Notes: generated from the letters alone by a model not told the origin. A stretch of 64,000 bases of DNA from [Mycobacterium] manitobense (GCF_025821665.1 NZ_JACKSJ010000093.1:1-64000); one strand, 5' to 3'. Numbered from the stretch's first letter, positions 46,467-56,091 are shown. Numbers and translations: made by a program.

Positions 46467-47429
46467 GTGGGCATACGTGCACCGCGAAAAACGACCGTCG
46501 CTCTCGCCGCTGCGGCCACGCTCGCATCGACGGGCTCCGCCTATGTCGGAGCCCGCAATCTGCTGATCGGGCAGGCCGATCAGGCACGTCAGACCATCCC
46601 GAAGGCCTTCGACATCCCGCCGCGCGCTGACGGCGTCTACTCCCCCGGCGGCGGACCGGTCGAGAAGTGGACGCGTGGGGTGCCGTTCGACATCCACCTG
46701 ATGATCTTCGGCGACTCCACAGCCGTCGGTTATGGCTGCCGGGTGGCCGACGAAGTGCCGGGAGTCCTCCTCGCACGCGGGCTGGCCGAAGCGTCGGGTA
46801 AGCGGATCCGGCTGAGCACGAAGGCCATCGTCGGCGCCACGTCGAAGGGTCTGCAGGGCCAGATCGACGCGATGTTCGTCGCCGGGCCACCGCCGGACGC
46901 CGCGGTCATCATGATCGGCGCCAACGACATCACGCGGCCCAACGGCATCAGGGCCTCCGCGCGCCGCCTCGGTGACGGAGTGCGACGGTTGCGGGCCGCG
47001 GGCGCAGTCGTCGTCGTCGGCACCTGCCCGGACTTCGGCGTGCTCACGGCGATCCCGCAGCCGCTGCGCACGGTGACCCGCACTCTCGGCCTGCGGTTGG
47101 CGCGCGCACAGGCCGGTGCGGTGCGGGCGGCCGGCGGCATGCCGGTGCCGTTCGCCGACCTGCTGTCACCCGAGTTCCTCAACGCACCGGACCTGATGAT
47201 CTCCGACGACATGTTCCACCCGTCCGCCGACGGCTATGCGCTGGCGGGCAATCAGCTGCTGCCCGCGTTGTGCGCCGCGCTGGGCGTCTCAACCGCGGAC
47301 ACCGACACGGCGCTGGAGCCGCGCGCCCCCGAGGGGAGTTCGCTGCTCGAGCGGATCGGCGGCGTCTCACGGCTGTGGCGCCGGCCCACCACCGGGGTGC
47401 CCGCGCCGATCGTCGGGCCCGCCAGCTAG
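46467..47429 (+). CDS. SGNH/GDSL-type esterase (Rv1075c-like)
   Basis: A 320-residue SGNH hydrolase. Block I is GDSTAVGYG (Ser), block III is GANDITR (Asn), and block V is DDMFHPSADGYALAG (Asp/His). A hydrophobic N-terminus (TTVALAAAATLASTG) suggests a signal peptide or anchor. GTG at 46467 lies 6 bases after a TAAACT -10 box, so it is probably leaderless. Matches Rv1075c, an esterase. It is 33 bp upstream of fadA3. Confidence 0.88.
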   Translation: MGIRAPRKTTVALAAAATLASTGSAYVGARNLLIGQADQARQTIPKAFDIPPRADGVYSPGGGPVEKWTRGVPFDIHLMIFGDSTAVGYGCRVADEVPGVLLARGLAEASGKRIRLSTKAIVGATSKGLQGQIDAMFVAGPPPDAAVIMIGANDITRPNGIRASARRLGDGVRRLRAAGAVVVVGTCPDFGVLTAIPQPLRTVTRTLGLRLARAQAGAVRAAGGMPVPFADLLSPEFLNAPDLMISDDMFHPSADGYALAGNQLLPALCAALGVSTADTDTALEPRAPEGSSLLERIGGVSRLWRRPTTGVPAPIVGPAS

Positions 47430-47462
47430 GTTCTTCGGTGACCAGCAAGTTGAGGAGCCGTC

Positions 47463-48680
47463 ATGCCTGAAGCCGTCATCGTCGCCACCGCCCGCTCGCC
47501 GATCGGCCGCGCCAACAAGGGGTCGCTGGTCGACATGCGACCCGACGACCTGGCCGCCCAGATGGTCCGCGCTGCGCTGGACAAGGTCCCGTCACTGGAC
47601 CCGCACGACATCGACGACCTGATGATGGGCTGCGGCCAGCCCGGCGGCGAGTCCGGCTTCAACATCGGCCGCGCGGTGGCAGTCGCCCTCGGCTACGACT
47701 TCCTGCCCGGCACCACCGTCAACCGCTACTGCTCGTCGTCGCTGCAGACGTCGCGGATGGCCTTCCACGCGATCAAGGCCGGCGAGGGCCACGCGTTCAT
47801 CTCCGCGGGCGTCGAGACGGTGTCGCGGTTCGCCAAGGGCAACGCCGACGGCTGGCCCGACACCAAGAACCCGCTGTTCGCCGAGGCTCAGGAACGTTCG
47901 AACCAGGCCGCTGCCGGCGGCGACGAGTGGCACGATCCGCGCGAGGACGGGTCGCTGCCCGACGTGTACATCGCGATGGGCCAGACCGCCGAGAACGTCG
48001 CGCTGCACACCGGCATCAGCCGCGAAGACCAGGACCACTGGGGCGTGCGGTCGCAGAACCGGGCGGAGGAGGCCATCAACAGCGGCTTCTTCGAGCGGGA
48101 GATCTCGCCGGTCACGCTGCCGGACGGCACCGTCGTGAGCAAAGACGACGGCCCGCGCGCCGGCACCTCCTACGAGAAGATCAGCCAGCTCAAGCCGGTG
48201 TTCCGGCCAAACGGCACGGTGACCGCCGGAAACGCCTGCCCGCTCAACGACGGCGCCGCGGCAGTGGTCATCCTGTCCGACGAAAAGGCCCGCGAACTGG
48301 GCCTGAAGCCGTTGGCGCGCATCGTCGCGACCGGGGTGTCGGGGCTCTCGCCGGAGATCATGGGCCTCGGCCCGATCGAGGCGTCGAAGAAGGCGCTCGC
48401 CAACGCGGGCATGAGCATCGGCGACATCGACCTCTACGAGATCAACGAGGCGTTCGCCGTCCAGGTCCTCGGCTCGGCGCGCGCGCTCGGCATGGACGAG
48501 GAGCGTCTCAACGTGTCCGGCGGCGCGATCGCACTGGGCCACCCATTCGGCATGACGGGCGCCCGCATCACCGCCACGCTGCTGAACAACCTGCAGACCC
48601 ACGACAAGCAGTTCGGCCTCGAGACCATGTGCGTCGGTGGCGGCCAGGGCATGGCGATGATCGTGGAGCGCCTTTCCTGA
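47463..48680 (+). CDS. fadA3: Acetyl-CoA acetyltransferase (thiolase), FadA3-like
   Basis: A 405-residue thiolase that cleaves 3-ketoacyl-CoA in beta-oxidation or condenses acetyl-CoA. The nucleophilic Cys lies in NRYCSSSLQTSRMAFHAI, and the C-terminal motifs NEAFAVQVLG, GGAIALGHPFGMTGARI and CVGGGQGMAMIVERL supply His and the second Cys. It matches Rv1074c. It probably forms an operon with the SGNH gene and ends 7 bp before a palindromic element. Confidence 0.93.
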   Translation: MPEAVIVATARSPIGRANKGSLVDMRPDDLAAQMVRAALDKVPSLDPHDIDDLMMGCGQPGGESGFNIGRAVAVALGYDFLPGTTVNRYCSSSLQTSRMAFHAIKAGEGHAFISAGVETVSRFAKGNADGWPDTKNPLFAEAQERSNQAAAGGDEWHDPREDGSLPDVYIAMGQTAENVALHTGISREDQDHWGVRSQNRAEEAINSGFFEREISPVTLPDGTVVSKDDGPRAGTSYEKISQLKPVFRPNGTVTAGNACPLNDGAAAVVILSDEKARELGLKPLARIVATGVSGLSPEIMGLGPIEASKKALANAGMSIGDIDLYEINEAFAVQVLGSARALGMDEERLNVSGGAIALGHPFGMTGARITATLLNNLQTHDKQFGLETMCVGGGQGMAMIVERLS

Positions 48681-48687
48681 TTTCTTG

Positions 48688-48752
48688 CCGTTGACTCTGC
48701 GCTCACGGCGGCGAAGTGCGAGTGTTGAGCACCCTGGCCGCAGAGTCAACGG
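48688..48752. repeat. GTTGACTCTGCG palindromic element, copy A
   Basis: Arms CCGTTGACTCTGCG (48688-48701) and CGCAGAGTCAACGG (48739-48752) are perfectly inverted. The 37-bp core resembles copy B at 49695-49771 in the same orientation. The right arm contains the stop codon of the DUF559 gene (48746-48748). Confidence 0.85.
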
Positions 48753-49591
48753 GACAAGAGCCGCCATGCGCGCTCCACGCGTTGAATGACGTCGACTTCT
48801 GAGTGGCGCGCCGCCACGCGAATGACGTGCCAACCCATCGTTGCGATGTCCTCGGCGCGCCGGATCTCGTATGCGTAAAGCTCTTTCGACGTGCGATGGT
48901 GATCGCCGTCGTACTCGACGGCCAGCTTGCGGTCCTCCCAACCCATGTCGAGGTAGTAGGTCCTGTAGCCACCGGGACTCAGCACCGGGATCTGCGTGCG
49001 CGGTCGCGGAAAGCCGTTGCGAATGAGTAGGAGTCGCAGCCTGGTCTCCTGCGGGGACTCGGCACCGGCGTCCACGAGGTCGAGGGCTCTCTCGAGCTGG
49101 CGCAGCCCGCGCGTGTGCCGGTGTGCTGCAGCGAGAATCTCGATGTCGACGGTCTTGATGTCCGTCGCTCGGATCAACGCGTCGAGCCGGGCTACCGCCG
49201 TCACGAACGGTCCGCGGCGGCCCAGATCGAAACCCGTCCGCGCGGCAGAGGTGACGAGAAGACCGTCAAGCGTGAGCACCTCGTCCTCGATCAACGTGTC
49301 GGCGCGGGTTATGACACCGGTTGGTGTGCGTGCATTTCGCCAGATCAACTCGACGGGTACGTCGTCGTCGACCCATCTGGATCCGTGCAGTGATGCGGCC
49401 GCCAGCCCCGCAATGACGCCTTCGCGTTGCGTCCACAACCAGGCCGCCGTTGTCCGTCGATGCAACGACGGCTCGGCCCGCCGCTCGACGTAGACGTCGG
49501 GCATCACCGCTCGGTGATACCGGCGGAGTTCGTGGCGGGTCAGTCGGCCGGCCGCGAGCGCCTCGGAGCCGATGAAGGGTTCGCCGTCCAT
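48746..49591 (-). CDS. DUF559 (Vsr-like) endonuclease-type protein
   Basis: A 281-residue protein. The C-terminal DUF559 domain, related to very-short-patch repair endonucleases, shows LAVEYDGDHHR (acidic residues) followed by YEIRRAEDIATMGWHVIRV. The N-terminal half resembles the winged-helix part of AbiEi-type antitoxins (SEALAAGRLTRHELRRYHR). ATG at 49591 is the only good start. Such genes are common and variable in mycobacteria. It is flanked by two palindromic elements, one overlapping its stop. Nuclease activity is unproven. Confidence 0.8.
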   Translation of the reverse strand: MDGEPFIGSEALAAGRLTRHELRRYHRAVMPDVYVERRAEPSLHRRTTAAWLWTQREGVIAGLAAASLHGSRWVDDDVPVELIWRNARTPTGVITRADTLIEDEVLTLDGLLVTSAARTGFDLGRRGPFVTAVARLDALIRATDIKTVDIEILAAAHRHTRGLRQLERALDLVDAGAESPQETRLRLLLIRNGFPRPRTQIPVLSPGGYRTYYLDMGWEDRKLAVEYDGDHHRTSKELYAYEIRRAEDIATMGWHVIRVAARHSEVDVIQRVERAWRLLSR

Positions 49592-49694
49592 GAATGCAGG
49601 GTCACGACGGCAGCCGACAATTAGGACCTCTGATCTGCCGCGGCGATCCCGCCTGTGGACGGATCGCCCTCTGTTGAATACCGCCCACCCTCGC

Positions 49695-49771
49695 GACTCT
49701 GCGCTCAAGGCGACGAAGTGCGAGTAGCGACCACCCTGCACGCAAAGTACGCAAAGTACGCAGAGTCAACG
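49695..49771. repeat. GTTGACTCTGCG palindromic element, copy B
   Basis: Arms GACTCTGCG (49695-49703) and CGCAGAGTC (49759-49767). Compared with copy A it carries an insertion made of a 9-bp unit repeated three times (ACGCAAAGT twice, then ACGCAGAGT, 49740-49766). It lies between the DUF559 start and the Bax-inhibitor terminator. Confidence 0.8.
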
Positions 49772-49793
49772 CAAAGCGCCTCCACAACGCAGA

Positions 49794-49823
49794 AAGCCCG
49801 ACACCTCGTCCGGTGCCGGGCTT
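49794..49823 (-). terminator. Intrinsic terminator of the Bax-inhibitor gene
   Basis: On the minus strand the stem AAGCCCGGCACC pairs with GGTGTCGGGCTT (one mismatch) around a 6-base loop and is followed by TTTCTG. It starts 16 bp after the stop of the gene at 49839. Confidence 0.7.
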
Positions 49824-49838
49824 CCCTCGCGAAGGCTG

Positions 49839-50678
49839 CTAGTCGTTCTGGAAGTACGTCAGCAGCCGCAGGATCTCGAGGTAGAGCCAGACCAGCGTGA
49901 CGGTCAGGCCGAGGGCGATGCCCCACGCGGCCTTCTCCGGCGCGCCGGCGCGGATCATCTGGTCAGCGGAGTCGAAGTCCAGCAGGAAGCTGAACGCCGC
50001 GATGCCGATGCACACCAGCGAGAAGATGATGGCCATCGGGCCGCCGTCACGCAGCGGGCCGGCACCGTCGGTGAACATCGCGAAGACGAAGTTGCCGAGG
50101 GCGAGAACGACCACGCCGATCATGGCGGCGACGAGCATGCGGGTGAACTTCGGCGTCACGCGGATGGCGCCGGTCTTGTAGACGACCAGCATGCCGAAGA
50201 ACACGCCGAAGGTGCCGAGCACCGCCTGCGAGATCAGCCCGCCGGCGCTGGCGCCCTGGATGTTGAAGGTCAGGAGGAACGACACCGCACCGAGGAACAG
50301 GCCCTCGAGCACCGCGTAGCTCAGCACGATGGCCGGGTTGTCCTGCTTGCGGCCGAACATGGCGATCATCACGAGCGCCAGGCCGCCGAGGCCACCGATC
50401 AGGGTGAGCGGCATGGCCAGCCCGATGTTCTGGGTGACCAGGAAGAAGGAGACCACGGCCGAGACCGTCAGCACGGCCAGCGTCATGCCGGTGCGGGTGA
50501 CGACGTCGTCGATGGTCAGCGGCCGGGCGACGCCCGTCTGCTCGGGGTACTGAGCGGTATAGGGCTCAGCGTGTACCTGCTGGGCACCGTAGCCAGCGGC
50601 TCCGGTACCGAATGACGCGTATCCGCCCTGCTGCCCCTTGGGCAGCGAGCGGAATACCGGGTTGCTGCTCTCGCGCAC
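49839..50678 (-). CDS. Bax inhibitor-1/YccA family membrane protein (Rv1072-like)
   Basis: A 279-residue protein: a polar N-terminus (about 1-55) with Gly/Tyr/Gln residues, then seven TM segments. The family features GRKQDNPAIVLSYAVLEGLFLGAVS and FSFLLDFDSADQMIRAGAPEKAAWGIALGL are clear. The family forms pH-sensitive calcium channels in other bacteria (BsYetJ). GTG at 50678 with AGAGGA upstream. It is divergent from echA9 and ends in a good hairpin terminator. Confidence 0.9.
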   Translation of the reverse strand: MRESSNPVFRSLPKGQQGGYASFGTGAAGYGAQQVHAEPYTAQYPEQTGVARPLTIDDVVTRTGMTLAVLTVSAVVSFFLVTQNIGLAMPLTLIGGLGGLALVMIAMFGRKQDNPAIVLSYAVLEGLFLGAVSFLLTFNIQGASAGGLISQAVLGTFGVFFGMLVVYKTGAIRVTPKFTRMLVAAMIGVVVLALGNFVFAMFTDGAGPLRDGGPMAIIFSLVCIGIAAFSFLLDFDSADQMIRAGAPEKAAWGIALGLTVTLVWLYLEILRLLTYFQND

Positions 50679-50850
50679 CGTCGGATCCTCTCCTGTGCTG
50701 TGGTTCGAGTGACGAACACACTCTCAACGATCACCGGCGCCGAGTTGGTTCCCGAGATGACAAGGGATCCTGGGAACTTCCTGTGGCCGGTTCGTGGCAA
50801 AACATTACCCGTCGGACGTGAGAGGCGGGCGACGATCTAGATTGCTACCC

Positions 50851-51900
50851 GTGGCAGAAAACGAGGATGTCCTAGTAACCGTCGAGAACGGCGTCGGCCT
50901 GCTCACCCTGAACCGGCCGAAGGCGATCAACTCGCTCAACCACGGCATGGTCACGGCCCTGGCCGAGGCGCTCGACGCCTGGAGACACGACGACGCCGTC
51001 CACACCGTGCTGCTGACCGGCGCCGGTGAACGAGGTCTGTGCGCCGGTGGTGACGTCGTCGCGATCTATCACAGCGCGAAGGCCGACGGCTCCGAGGCCC
51101 GCCAGTTCTGGTACGAGGAATACCAGCTCAACGCGGTGATCGGCCGCTATCCGAAGACCTACGTTGCGATGATGGACGGCATCGTGATGGGCGGTGGGGT
51201 CGGCGTCAGCGCGCACGGCGACGTCCGTGTCGTCACCGACACCACCAAGATGGCAATGCCCGAGGTCGGCATCGGCTTCATCCCCGACGTCGGCGGCACC
51301 TATCTGCTGTCCCGCGCGCCGGGCCTGCTCGGCCTGCACGCCGCATTGACGGGCGCGCCGTTCTCCGGCGCCGACGCCATCGCAATGGGGTTCGCCGACC
51401 ACTACATCCCGCACGATTCACTGAGAGCGTTCACAGAAACACTCGTGGCCGACGGGGTCGAGGCCGCTTTGAAGGCCCACACCGTCGAGCCGCCGGCGAG
51501 CCCCCTGCTCGAGCAGCGGGAGTGGATCGACGAGTGCTACGCCGGGGACACGATCGCCGACATCGTCGCGGCCCTGCGCGATCACGGCGCCGAACCGGCC
51601 GCCAAAGCGGCCGACCTCATCAGCGGCCGCTCCCCCGTCTCACTGGCCGTCACGCTCAAAGCCGTGCGCCGCGCCGGCGAACTCGCCACCCTGGAGGACG
51701 TGCTGCGCCAGGAGTACCGGACGTCGTGCGGCTCGCTGCGATCCCACGACCTCGTCGAAGGCATCCGTGCGCAGCTGGTGGACAAGGACCGCAACCCGAA
51801 GTGGTCGCCACCTTCGATCGCCGACGTCACCGAAGAAGACGTCGAAGCCTACTTCGCCCCCGCCGACCCCGACCTGACCTTCCCGGAGGAACAACCGTGA
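50851..51900 (+). CDS. echA9: 3-hydroxyisobutyryl-CoA hydrolase (EchA9-like)
   Basis: A crotonase-fold protein of 349 residues, longer than enoyl-CoA hydratases and typical of HIBYL-CoA hydrolase in valine catabolism. Oxyanion segments: [10 protein letters not shown] and [20 protein letters not shown]; the catalytic region is [23 protein letters not shown] at 50851 is favoured since TAGATT lies 7 bases upstream (50838-50843), a leaderless promoter. The stop overlaps the echA8 GTG (GTGA). Matches Rv1071c. Confidence 0.9.
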   Translation: MAENEDVLVTVENGVGLLTLNRPKAINSLNHGMVTALAEALDAWRHDDAVHTVLLTGAGERGLCAGGDVVAIYHSAKADGSEARQFWYEEYQLNAVIGRYPKTYVAMMDGIVMGGGVGVSAHGDVRVVTDTTKMAMPEVGIGFIPDVGGTYLLSRAPGLLGLHAALTGAPFSGADAIAMGFADHYIPHDSLRAFTETLVADGVEAALKAHTVEPPASPLLEQREWIDECYAGDTIADIVAALRDHGAEPAAKAADLISGRSPVSLAVTLKAVRRAGELATLEDVLRQEYRTSCGSLRSHDLVEGIRAQLVDKDRNPKWSPPSIADVTEEDVEAYFAPADPDLTFPEEQP

Positions 51901-52673
51901 CGTCCTACGAGACCATCCTCGTCACCCGCGACGACCGCGTCGGCACCATCACCTTGAACCGGCCGAAGGCGCTGAACGCGCTCAACAGCCAGGTGATGAC
52001 CGAAGTCGGCGCCGCCGCAATCGAACTCGACCAGGACCCGGGCATCGGCGCCATCATCGTCACCGGCAACGAGAAGGCCTTCGCCGCGGGCGCCGACATC
52101 AAGGAGATGGCGACCCTCGAATTCGCCGACGTCTTCGCAGCCGACTTCTTCGCTCCCTGGGGCACATTCGCTGCGACCCGCACTCCCACCATCGCCGCCG
52201 TCGCCGGCTACGCACTCGGCGGCGGGTGCGAGCTGGCGATGATGTGCGACGTGCTGATCGCCGCCGACACCGCGAAGTTCGGCCAGCCCGAGATCAAGCT
52301 CGGCGTGCTGCCCGGAATGGGTGGCTCGCAACGGCTCACCCGTGCGATCGGCAAGGCCAAGGCGATGGACCTCATCCTGACGGGCCGCACGATCGGCGCC
52401 GAGGAGGCCGAGCGCAGCGGCCTGGTGTCGCGGCTCGTCCCTGCCGACACGCTGCTCGACGAGGCCAACGCCGTCGCGAAGACCATTGCGGGCATGTCAC
52501 TGAACGCCGCCAGGATGGCCAAGGAGGCCGTCAACCGCGCGTTCGAATCCTCACTGGCCGAAGGCCTGCTCTACGAGCGCAGGCTCTTCCACTCCTCCTT
52601 CGCCACGGCCGACCAGAAGGAGGGGATGGCGGCCTTCAGTGAGAAGCGCCCGCCGAACTTCACCCATCGCTAA
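51897..52673 (+). CDS. echA8: Enoyl-CoA hydratase (EchA8-like)
   Basis: A 258-residue crotonase. Catalytic and oxyanion features: [29 protein letters not shown] and [20 protein letters not shown] with the two Glu residues of hydratases. It is the general beta-oxidation hydratase of mycobacteria (Rv1070c). GTG at 51897 overlaps the previous stop and has CGGAGGA upstream. The TAA stop forms part of a TAAAGT -10 box for the next gene. Confidence 0.94.
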   Translation: MTSYETILVTRDDRVGTITLNRPKALNALNSQVMTEVGAAAIELDQDPGIGAIIVTGNEKAFAAGADIKEMATLEFADVFAADFFAPWGTFAATRTPTIAAVAGYALGGGCELAMMCDVLIAADTAKFGQPEIKLGVLPGMGGSQRLTRAIGKAKAMDLILTGRTIGAEEAERSGLVSRLVPADTLLDEANAVAKTIAGMSLNAARMAKEAVNRAFESSLAEGLLYERRLFHSSFATADQKEGMAAFSEKRPPNFTHR

Positions 52674-52682
52674 AGTGCTCTG

Positions 52683-54383
52683 GTGACCGAGACCGCGGAG
52701 GCCGAACCGCAGGCGCCTCCGCAGGACGAGCAGCCGCCCGCCAAACGACCTTGGTGGCTACGCAGGTACACCTTCTTCGGCACCGCCCTCGGTCTGGTGT
52801 TCCTGTGGTTCTCGATGACCCCGTCGCTGCTGCCGCGCGGGCCGCTGTTCCAGGGCCTCGTCAGTGGCGGCGCCGGCGCATTCGGCTACGCGCTCGGTGT
52901 GTTCGGGGTGTGGCTGGTCCGCTTCATGCTCTCGCGGAACTCCAGTCCGCGTGCCCCGGCGTGGGCGTGGCTGGCGCTGCTCGTCGTGGGCGTCATCGGC
53001 CAGGTGCTGATGATCGTGTACTTCCATGTGTGGCAGGACCAGGTCCGGGACCTGATGGGGGTGCCGCGGCTGGGATTCTGGGACCATCCGCTGACGGCGG
53101 TGCTGTCCGTCGTGGTGCTGTTCGCCCTCGTGGAGGTCGGTCAGCTCATCCGCAGGCTGATCCTGTTCCTGATGCGCCAGCTCGAACGCGTTGCCCCACC
53201 CCGCGTTTCGGCCGTCGTCACGGTGACACTGCTGCTGGTGCTGACGATCGCCATCCTCAACGGCGTGGTCGTGCGCTTCGCGATGAGCACGATCAACAAC
53301 ACCTTCGAGGCGGTCAACGACGAGACCGACCCCGACTTCGCGGCGCCCACGTCGACACTGCAGTCCGGCGGCCCGCAGTCACTGGTCAGCTGGGAGTCGT
53401 TGGGCCACCAGGGGCGGGTGTTCGTCTCGGGCGCGACGCCGACGGAGAGGCTCACGCGGTTCAACGGCACACCGGCCGTCGAGCCGATCCGCGCCTACGC
53501 CGGACTGAACTCCGCGGACGGCATCAAGGCGACCGCCGCACTCGCGGCGCAGGAACTCTTGCGCACCGGCGGCCTGGACCGCGAGGTGGTCGCGGTGGCC
53601 ACCTCGACGGGCACCGGCTGGATCAACGGCGCGGAGGCCGCCGCGCTGGAGTACATGTTCAACGGCAACACCGCGATCGTCTCGATGCAGTACTCGTTCC
53701 TGCCGAGCTGGCTGTCGTTCCTCGTCGACAAGGAGAACGCCCGCCAGGCCGGGCAGGCGCTGTTCGAAGCCGTCGACGCCCTCATCCGGGAGATGCCCGA
53801 AGCGCAACGGCCACGACTGGTGGTCTTCGGCGAGAGCCTCGGTTCCTTCGGCGGCGAGGCGCCGTTCCTGGCGCTGAACAACCTCGTCGCCCGCACCGAC
53901 GGCGCGCTGTTCAGCGGGCCGACGTTCAACAACACGATCTGGACCGACCTGACGCTCAACCGCGACGCCGGATCGCCGGAGTGGCTGCCGATCTACGACA
54001 AGGGCGAGAACGTCCGGTTCGCCGCCCGGCCGGAGAACCTCGAGCGGCCAGCCGATCCGTGGGGCGTGCCGCGGGCGGTGTACCTGCAGCACGCCTCCGA
54101 CCCGATCTCGTGGTGGAACCCGGATCTGCTGTTCGCCCGGCCCGACTGGCTCGAGGAACCGCCCGGCTACGACCGCACCGCCCGGATGAAGTGGATCCCG
54201 GTGGTGACGTTCCTGCAGGTCTCGGCCGACATGGCGGTGGCGATCGACGTGCCCGACGGGCACGGTCACGTCTACGTCAGGGACGTCGCCAACGCGTGGG
54301 CGGCGATCATGCAGCCGCCGGGGTGGACGCCGGAGAAGACCGAGCGGCTGCGGCCGATGCTGCGTTCCGGCGAGAGCAGCTAA
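52683..54383 (+). CDS. Membrane alpha/beta-hydrolase (Rv1069c-like, DUF2319 type)
   Basis: A 566-residue protein with four N-terminal TM segments (about 28-180) and a large C-terminal catalytic domain. The nucleophile motif is FGESLGSFGGE; YAGLNSADGIKATAALAAQELLRTGGL and STGTGWINGAEAAALEYMF are characteristic of the family. Matches Rv1069c. GTG at 52683 lies 6 bases after a TAAAGT box (52671-52676) that overlaps the echA8 stop, so it is probably leaderless. Substrate unknown. Confidence 0.87.
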   Translation: MTETAEAEPQAPPQDEQPPAKRPWWLRRYTFFGTALGLVFLWFSMTPSLLPRGPLFQGLVSGGAGAFGYALGVFGVWLVRFMLSRNSSPRAPAWAWLALLVVGVIGQVLMIVYFHVWQDQVRDLMGVPRLGFWDHPLTAVLSVVVLFALVEVGQLIRRLILFLMRQLERVAPPRVSAVVTVTLLLVLTIAILNGVVVRFAMSTINNTFEAVNDETDPDFAAPTSTLQSGGPQSLVSWESLGHQGRVFVSGATPTERLTRFNGTPAVEPIRAYAGLNSADGIKATAALAAQELLRTGGLDREVVAVATSTGTGWINGAEAAALEYMFNGNTAIVSMQYSFLPSWLSFLVDKENARQAGQALFEAVDALIREMPEAQRPRLVVFGESLGSFGGEAPFLALNNLVARTDGALFSGPTFNNTIWTDLTLNRDAGSPEWLPIYDKGENVRFAARPENLERPADPWGVPRAVYLQHASDPISWWNPDLLFARPDWLEEPPGYDRTARMKWIPVVTFLQVSADMAVAIDVPDGHGHVYVRDVANAWAAIMQPPGWTPEKTERLRPMLRSGESS

Positions 54384-54485
54384 CTAAACCGGTCACCGAT
54401 TGACCGAAGCAATTTCATGCAATTGCCATATGTTCCCGGGTCGAGGGCTAAGTTTCCTGCATCGGCGTCAATTTGAGGAGCAATC

Positions 54486-55718
54486 ATGACGCTTGTCTCA
54501 AGATCGATCTGCACCGGAGTGGCCGTCGTCGGAATCAGTGCACTTGTCGCATCGCCGACGGTGACGCCACCCGTGACCGAAACAGCCGCCGTGCGGTACG
54601 TGGCCGACGTCCGGCCCGCCGCGCAGACGAGCCAGTTCCCGGAACTGTACGAGTGGTGGCAGCAGACATTCTGGCCCAGCGCATCCCGTCCGGTACCGCA
54701 GCCGCCGGTTACTGGGCCGCTGCCCACGCCGGGTTCTGTGGCCGACGGTCTCGAGCAGGCGTACCACATCATCGAGCCGTGGGTCCGGTACGGCTTCGAA
54801 CTCGGCGAGTACGCGGTCGGATGGATCCCGTACGTCGGGTGGCTCGCACCCCAAGTGATGATCCTTTACAACTTCGGCGAGCGCATCGTCCATGCGATCG
54901 TCCACAACACGCTCGACTGGATCGACGGCGACGGCAGCTTCGGGCAGAACCTCGCCGAGGGCCTGTCGTGGAGCTTGGACGCGCTGATCCAGCTGGGGAT
55001 CGACGAGTTGAACTTCTTCCTGCCGAACCTGCCCCCGCTTCCGCCGTTTCCCGGGTCGACGGAATTCGCCGAGGGGTATGAGGGTTTTCGTACTTCGGTG
55101 CGGGATTTCCTCGGCGACCTGTCGGATCTGCTTCCGTATCACGATGAAGAGCGGCCACCGGTGGGATCGACATTGGTCGACGTGAGCCTGGCGACGACAG
55201 AGGTGGCGCCGACGGCCAAGGAAGACGTCGCCATCGATCCGGCGGAACCGACCGGGACTCTGGTCGACGCGCAACCCGGCACGAGCGTCGAAACCGTCGT
55301 CGATCCAGTCACGCCGGAGCCGGCGGCTGCGGCCGATCCGCAACTCGACATCGGCCCGGCCGTGCTCGATGGCGCACCCGTCGACACCGCACCCGCACCC
55401 ACGCTGCCCTCGACGCCGAAGACGGAGAAGCAGCTTCTGCGCCCCGCCGGCGTGATCGGCGAGGTCAGGAGCAATCTGAAGCAGGCGCGGGACGAACTTC
55501 GCGGCGCCGCAGCCGAAACGAAGAAGTCGTTGACCGGCCGAGCGGATGCGGCGCGCGAGGCCGACGATTCGGCGAAGCCGGCGAAGGACCTTCGAACGCG
55601 AATCAAGAACCGCGTCGAAAGAGCCACGGACCAGATCCGTTCCAGAACCGAGCGCGCGACGTCGGACGCGGCCCCGGCCGCGGACCGAAAGAAGAAAAAG
55701 GCCGACGCAGAGAGCTAG
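54486..55718 (+). CDS. Exported protein with charged C-terminal tail, unknown function
   Basis: Not a named family. The 410 residues start with a signal peptide-like segment (SICTGVAVVGISALVASPTV). Next is a hydrophobic/aromatic conserved region (YHIIEPWVRYGFELGEYAVGWIPYVGWLAPQVMILYNFGERIVHAI, about 97-143) of a kind I recall in exported mycobacterial proteins, including PE-like relatives. The last 190 residues are low complexity, first acidic Pro/Ala/Thr, then Lys/Arg/Glu-rich helical (about 325-410). ATG with TGAGGAG upstream. Convergent with the rhodanese gene via a shared CTAG. Confidence 0.7.
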   Translation: MTLVSRSICTGVAVVGISALVASPTVTPPVTETAAVRYVADVRPAAQTSQFPELYEWWQQTFWPSASRPVPQPPVTGPLPTPGSVADGLEQAYHIIEPWVRYGFELGEYAVGWIPYVGWLAPQVMILYNFGERIVHAIVHNTLDWIDGDGSFGQNLAEGLSWSLDALIQLGIDELNFFLPNLPPLPPFPGSTEFAEGYEGFRTSVRDFLGDLSDLLPYHDEERPPVGSTLVDVSLATTEVAPTAKEDVAIDPAEPTGTLVDAQPGTSVETVVDPVTPEPAAAADPQLDIGPAVLDGAPVDTAPAPTLPSTPKTEKQLLRPAGVIGEVRSNLKQARDELRGAAAETKKSLTGRADAAREADDSAKPAKDLRTRIKNRVERATDQIRSRTERATSDAAPAADRKKKKADAES

Positions 55719-56089
55719 ACGAGGACGCCTTCGGCCTTCAGCGCGTGGTAGCCGCCGATCACGTCGGTGGACCGGTGCAGCCCGAGATCGAGCAGCGCTG
55801 CGGCGGCCAGGCTCGAGGTGTAACCCTCGGAGCACAGCACCACCCATTCGACGTCGTCGTCGACGGCCTGGGTGATCTTCGCGTCGCTGGTCGGGTCGCA
55901 GCGCCACTCCAGCACGTTGCGTTCGATCACCAGCGCGGCCGGCACGTCACCCTCGCGTGCCCGCTGCGCCTGCGGACGGATGTCCACCAGCAGGGCGCCG
56001 CGCTCCAGCGCTGCGGGCACGTCGCGGGCCGGCATCCGCTCGAGACGCGACCGCGCACTCTCGAGGATGCGGTCGATGCGGCTGGCCAT
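55715..56089 (-). CDS. Rhodanese-domain protein (Rv1066-like)
   Basis: A 124-residue single-domain rhodanese-like protein. The early motif is LVDIRPQAQRAREGDVPAALVIERNVLEWR and the catalytic Cys lies in WVVLCSEGYTSSLAAAAL. Such proteins transfer sulfane sulfur. ATG at 56089 has GGAGG at ideal spacing, while the ATG at 56095 overlaps the upstream stop (ATGA) but has no room for its own site. Cotranscribed with the cysteine dioxygenase gene, so both probably handle cysteine sulfur. Confidence 0.85.
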   Translation of the reverse strand: MASRIDRILESARSRLERMPARDVPAALERGALLVDIRPQAQRAREGDVPAALVIERNVLEWRCDPTSDAKITQAVDDDVEWVVLCSEGYTSSLAAAALLDLGLHRSTDVIGGYHALKAEGVLV

Positions 56090-56091
56090 GC

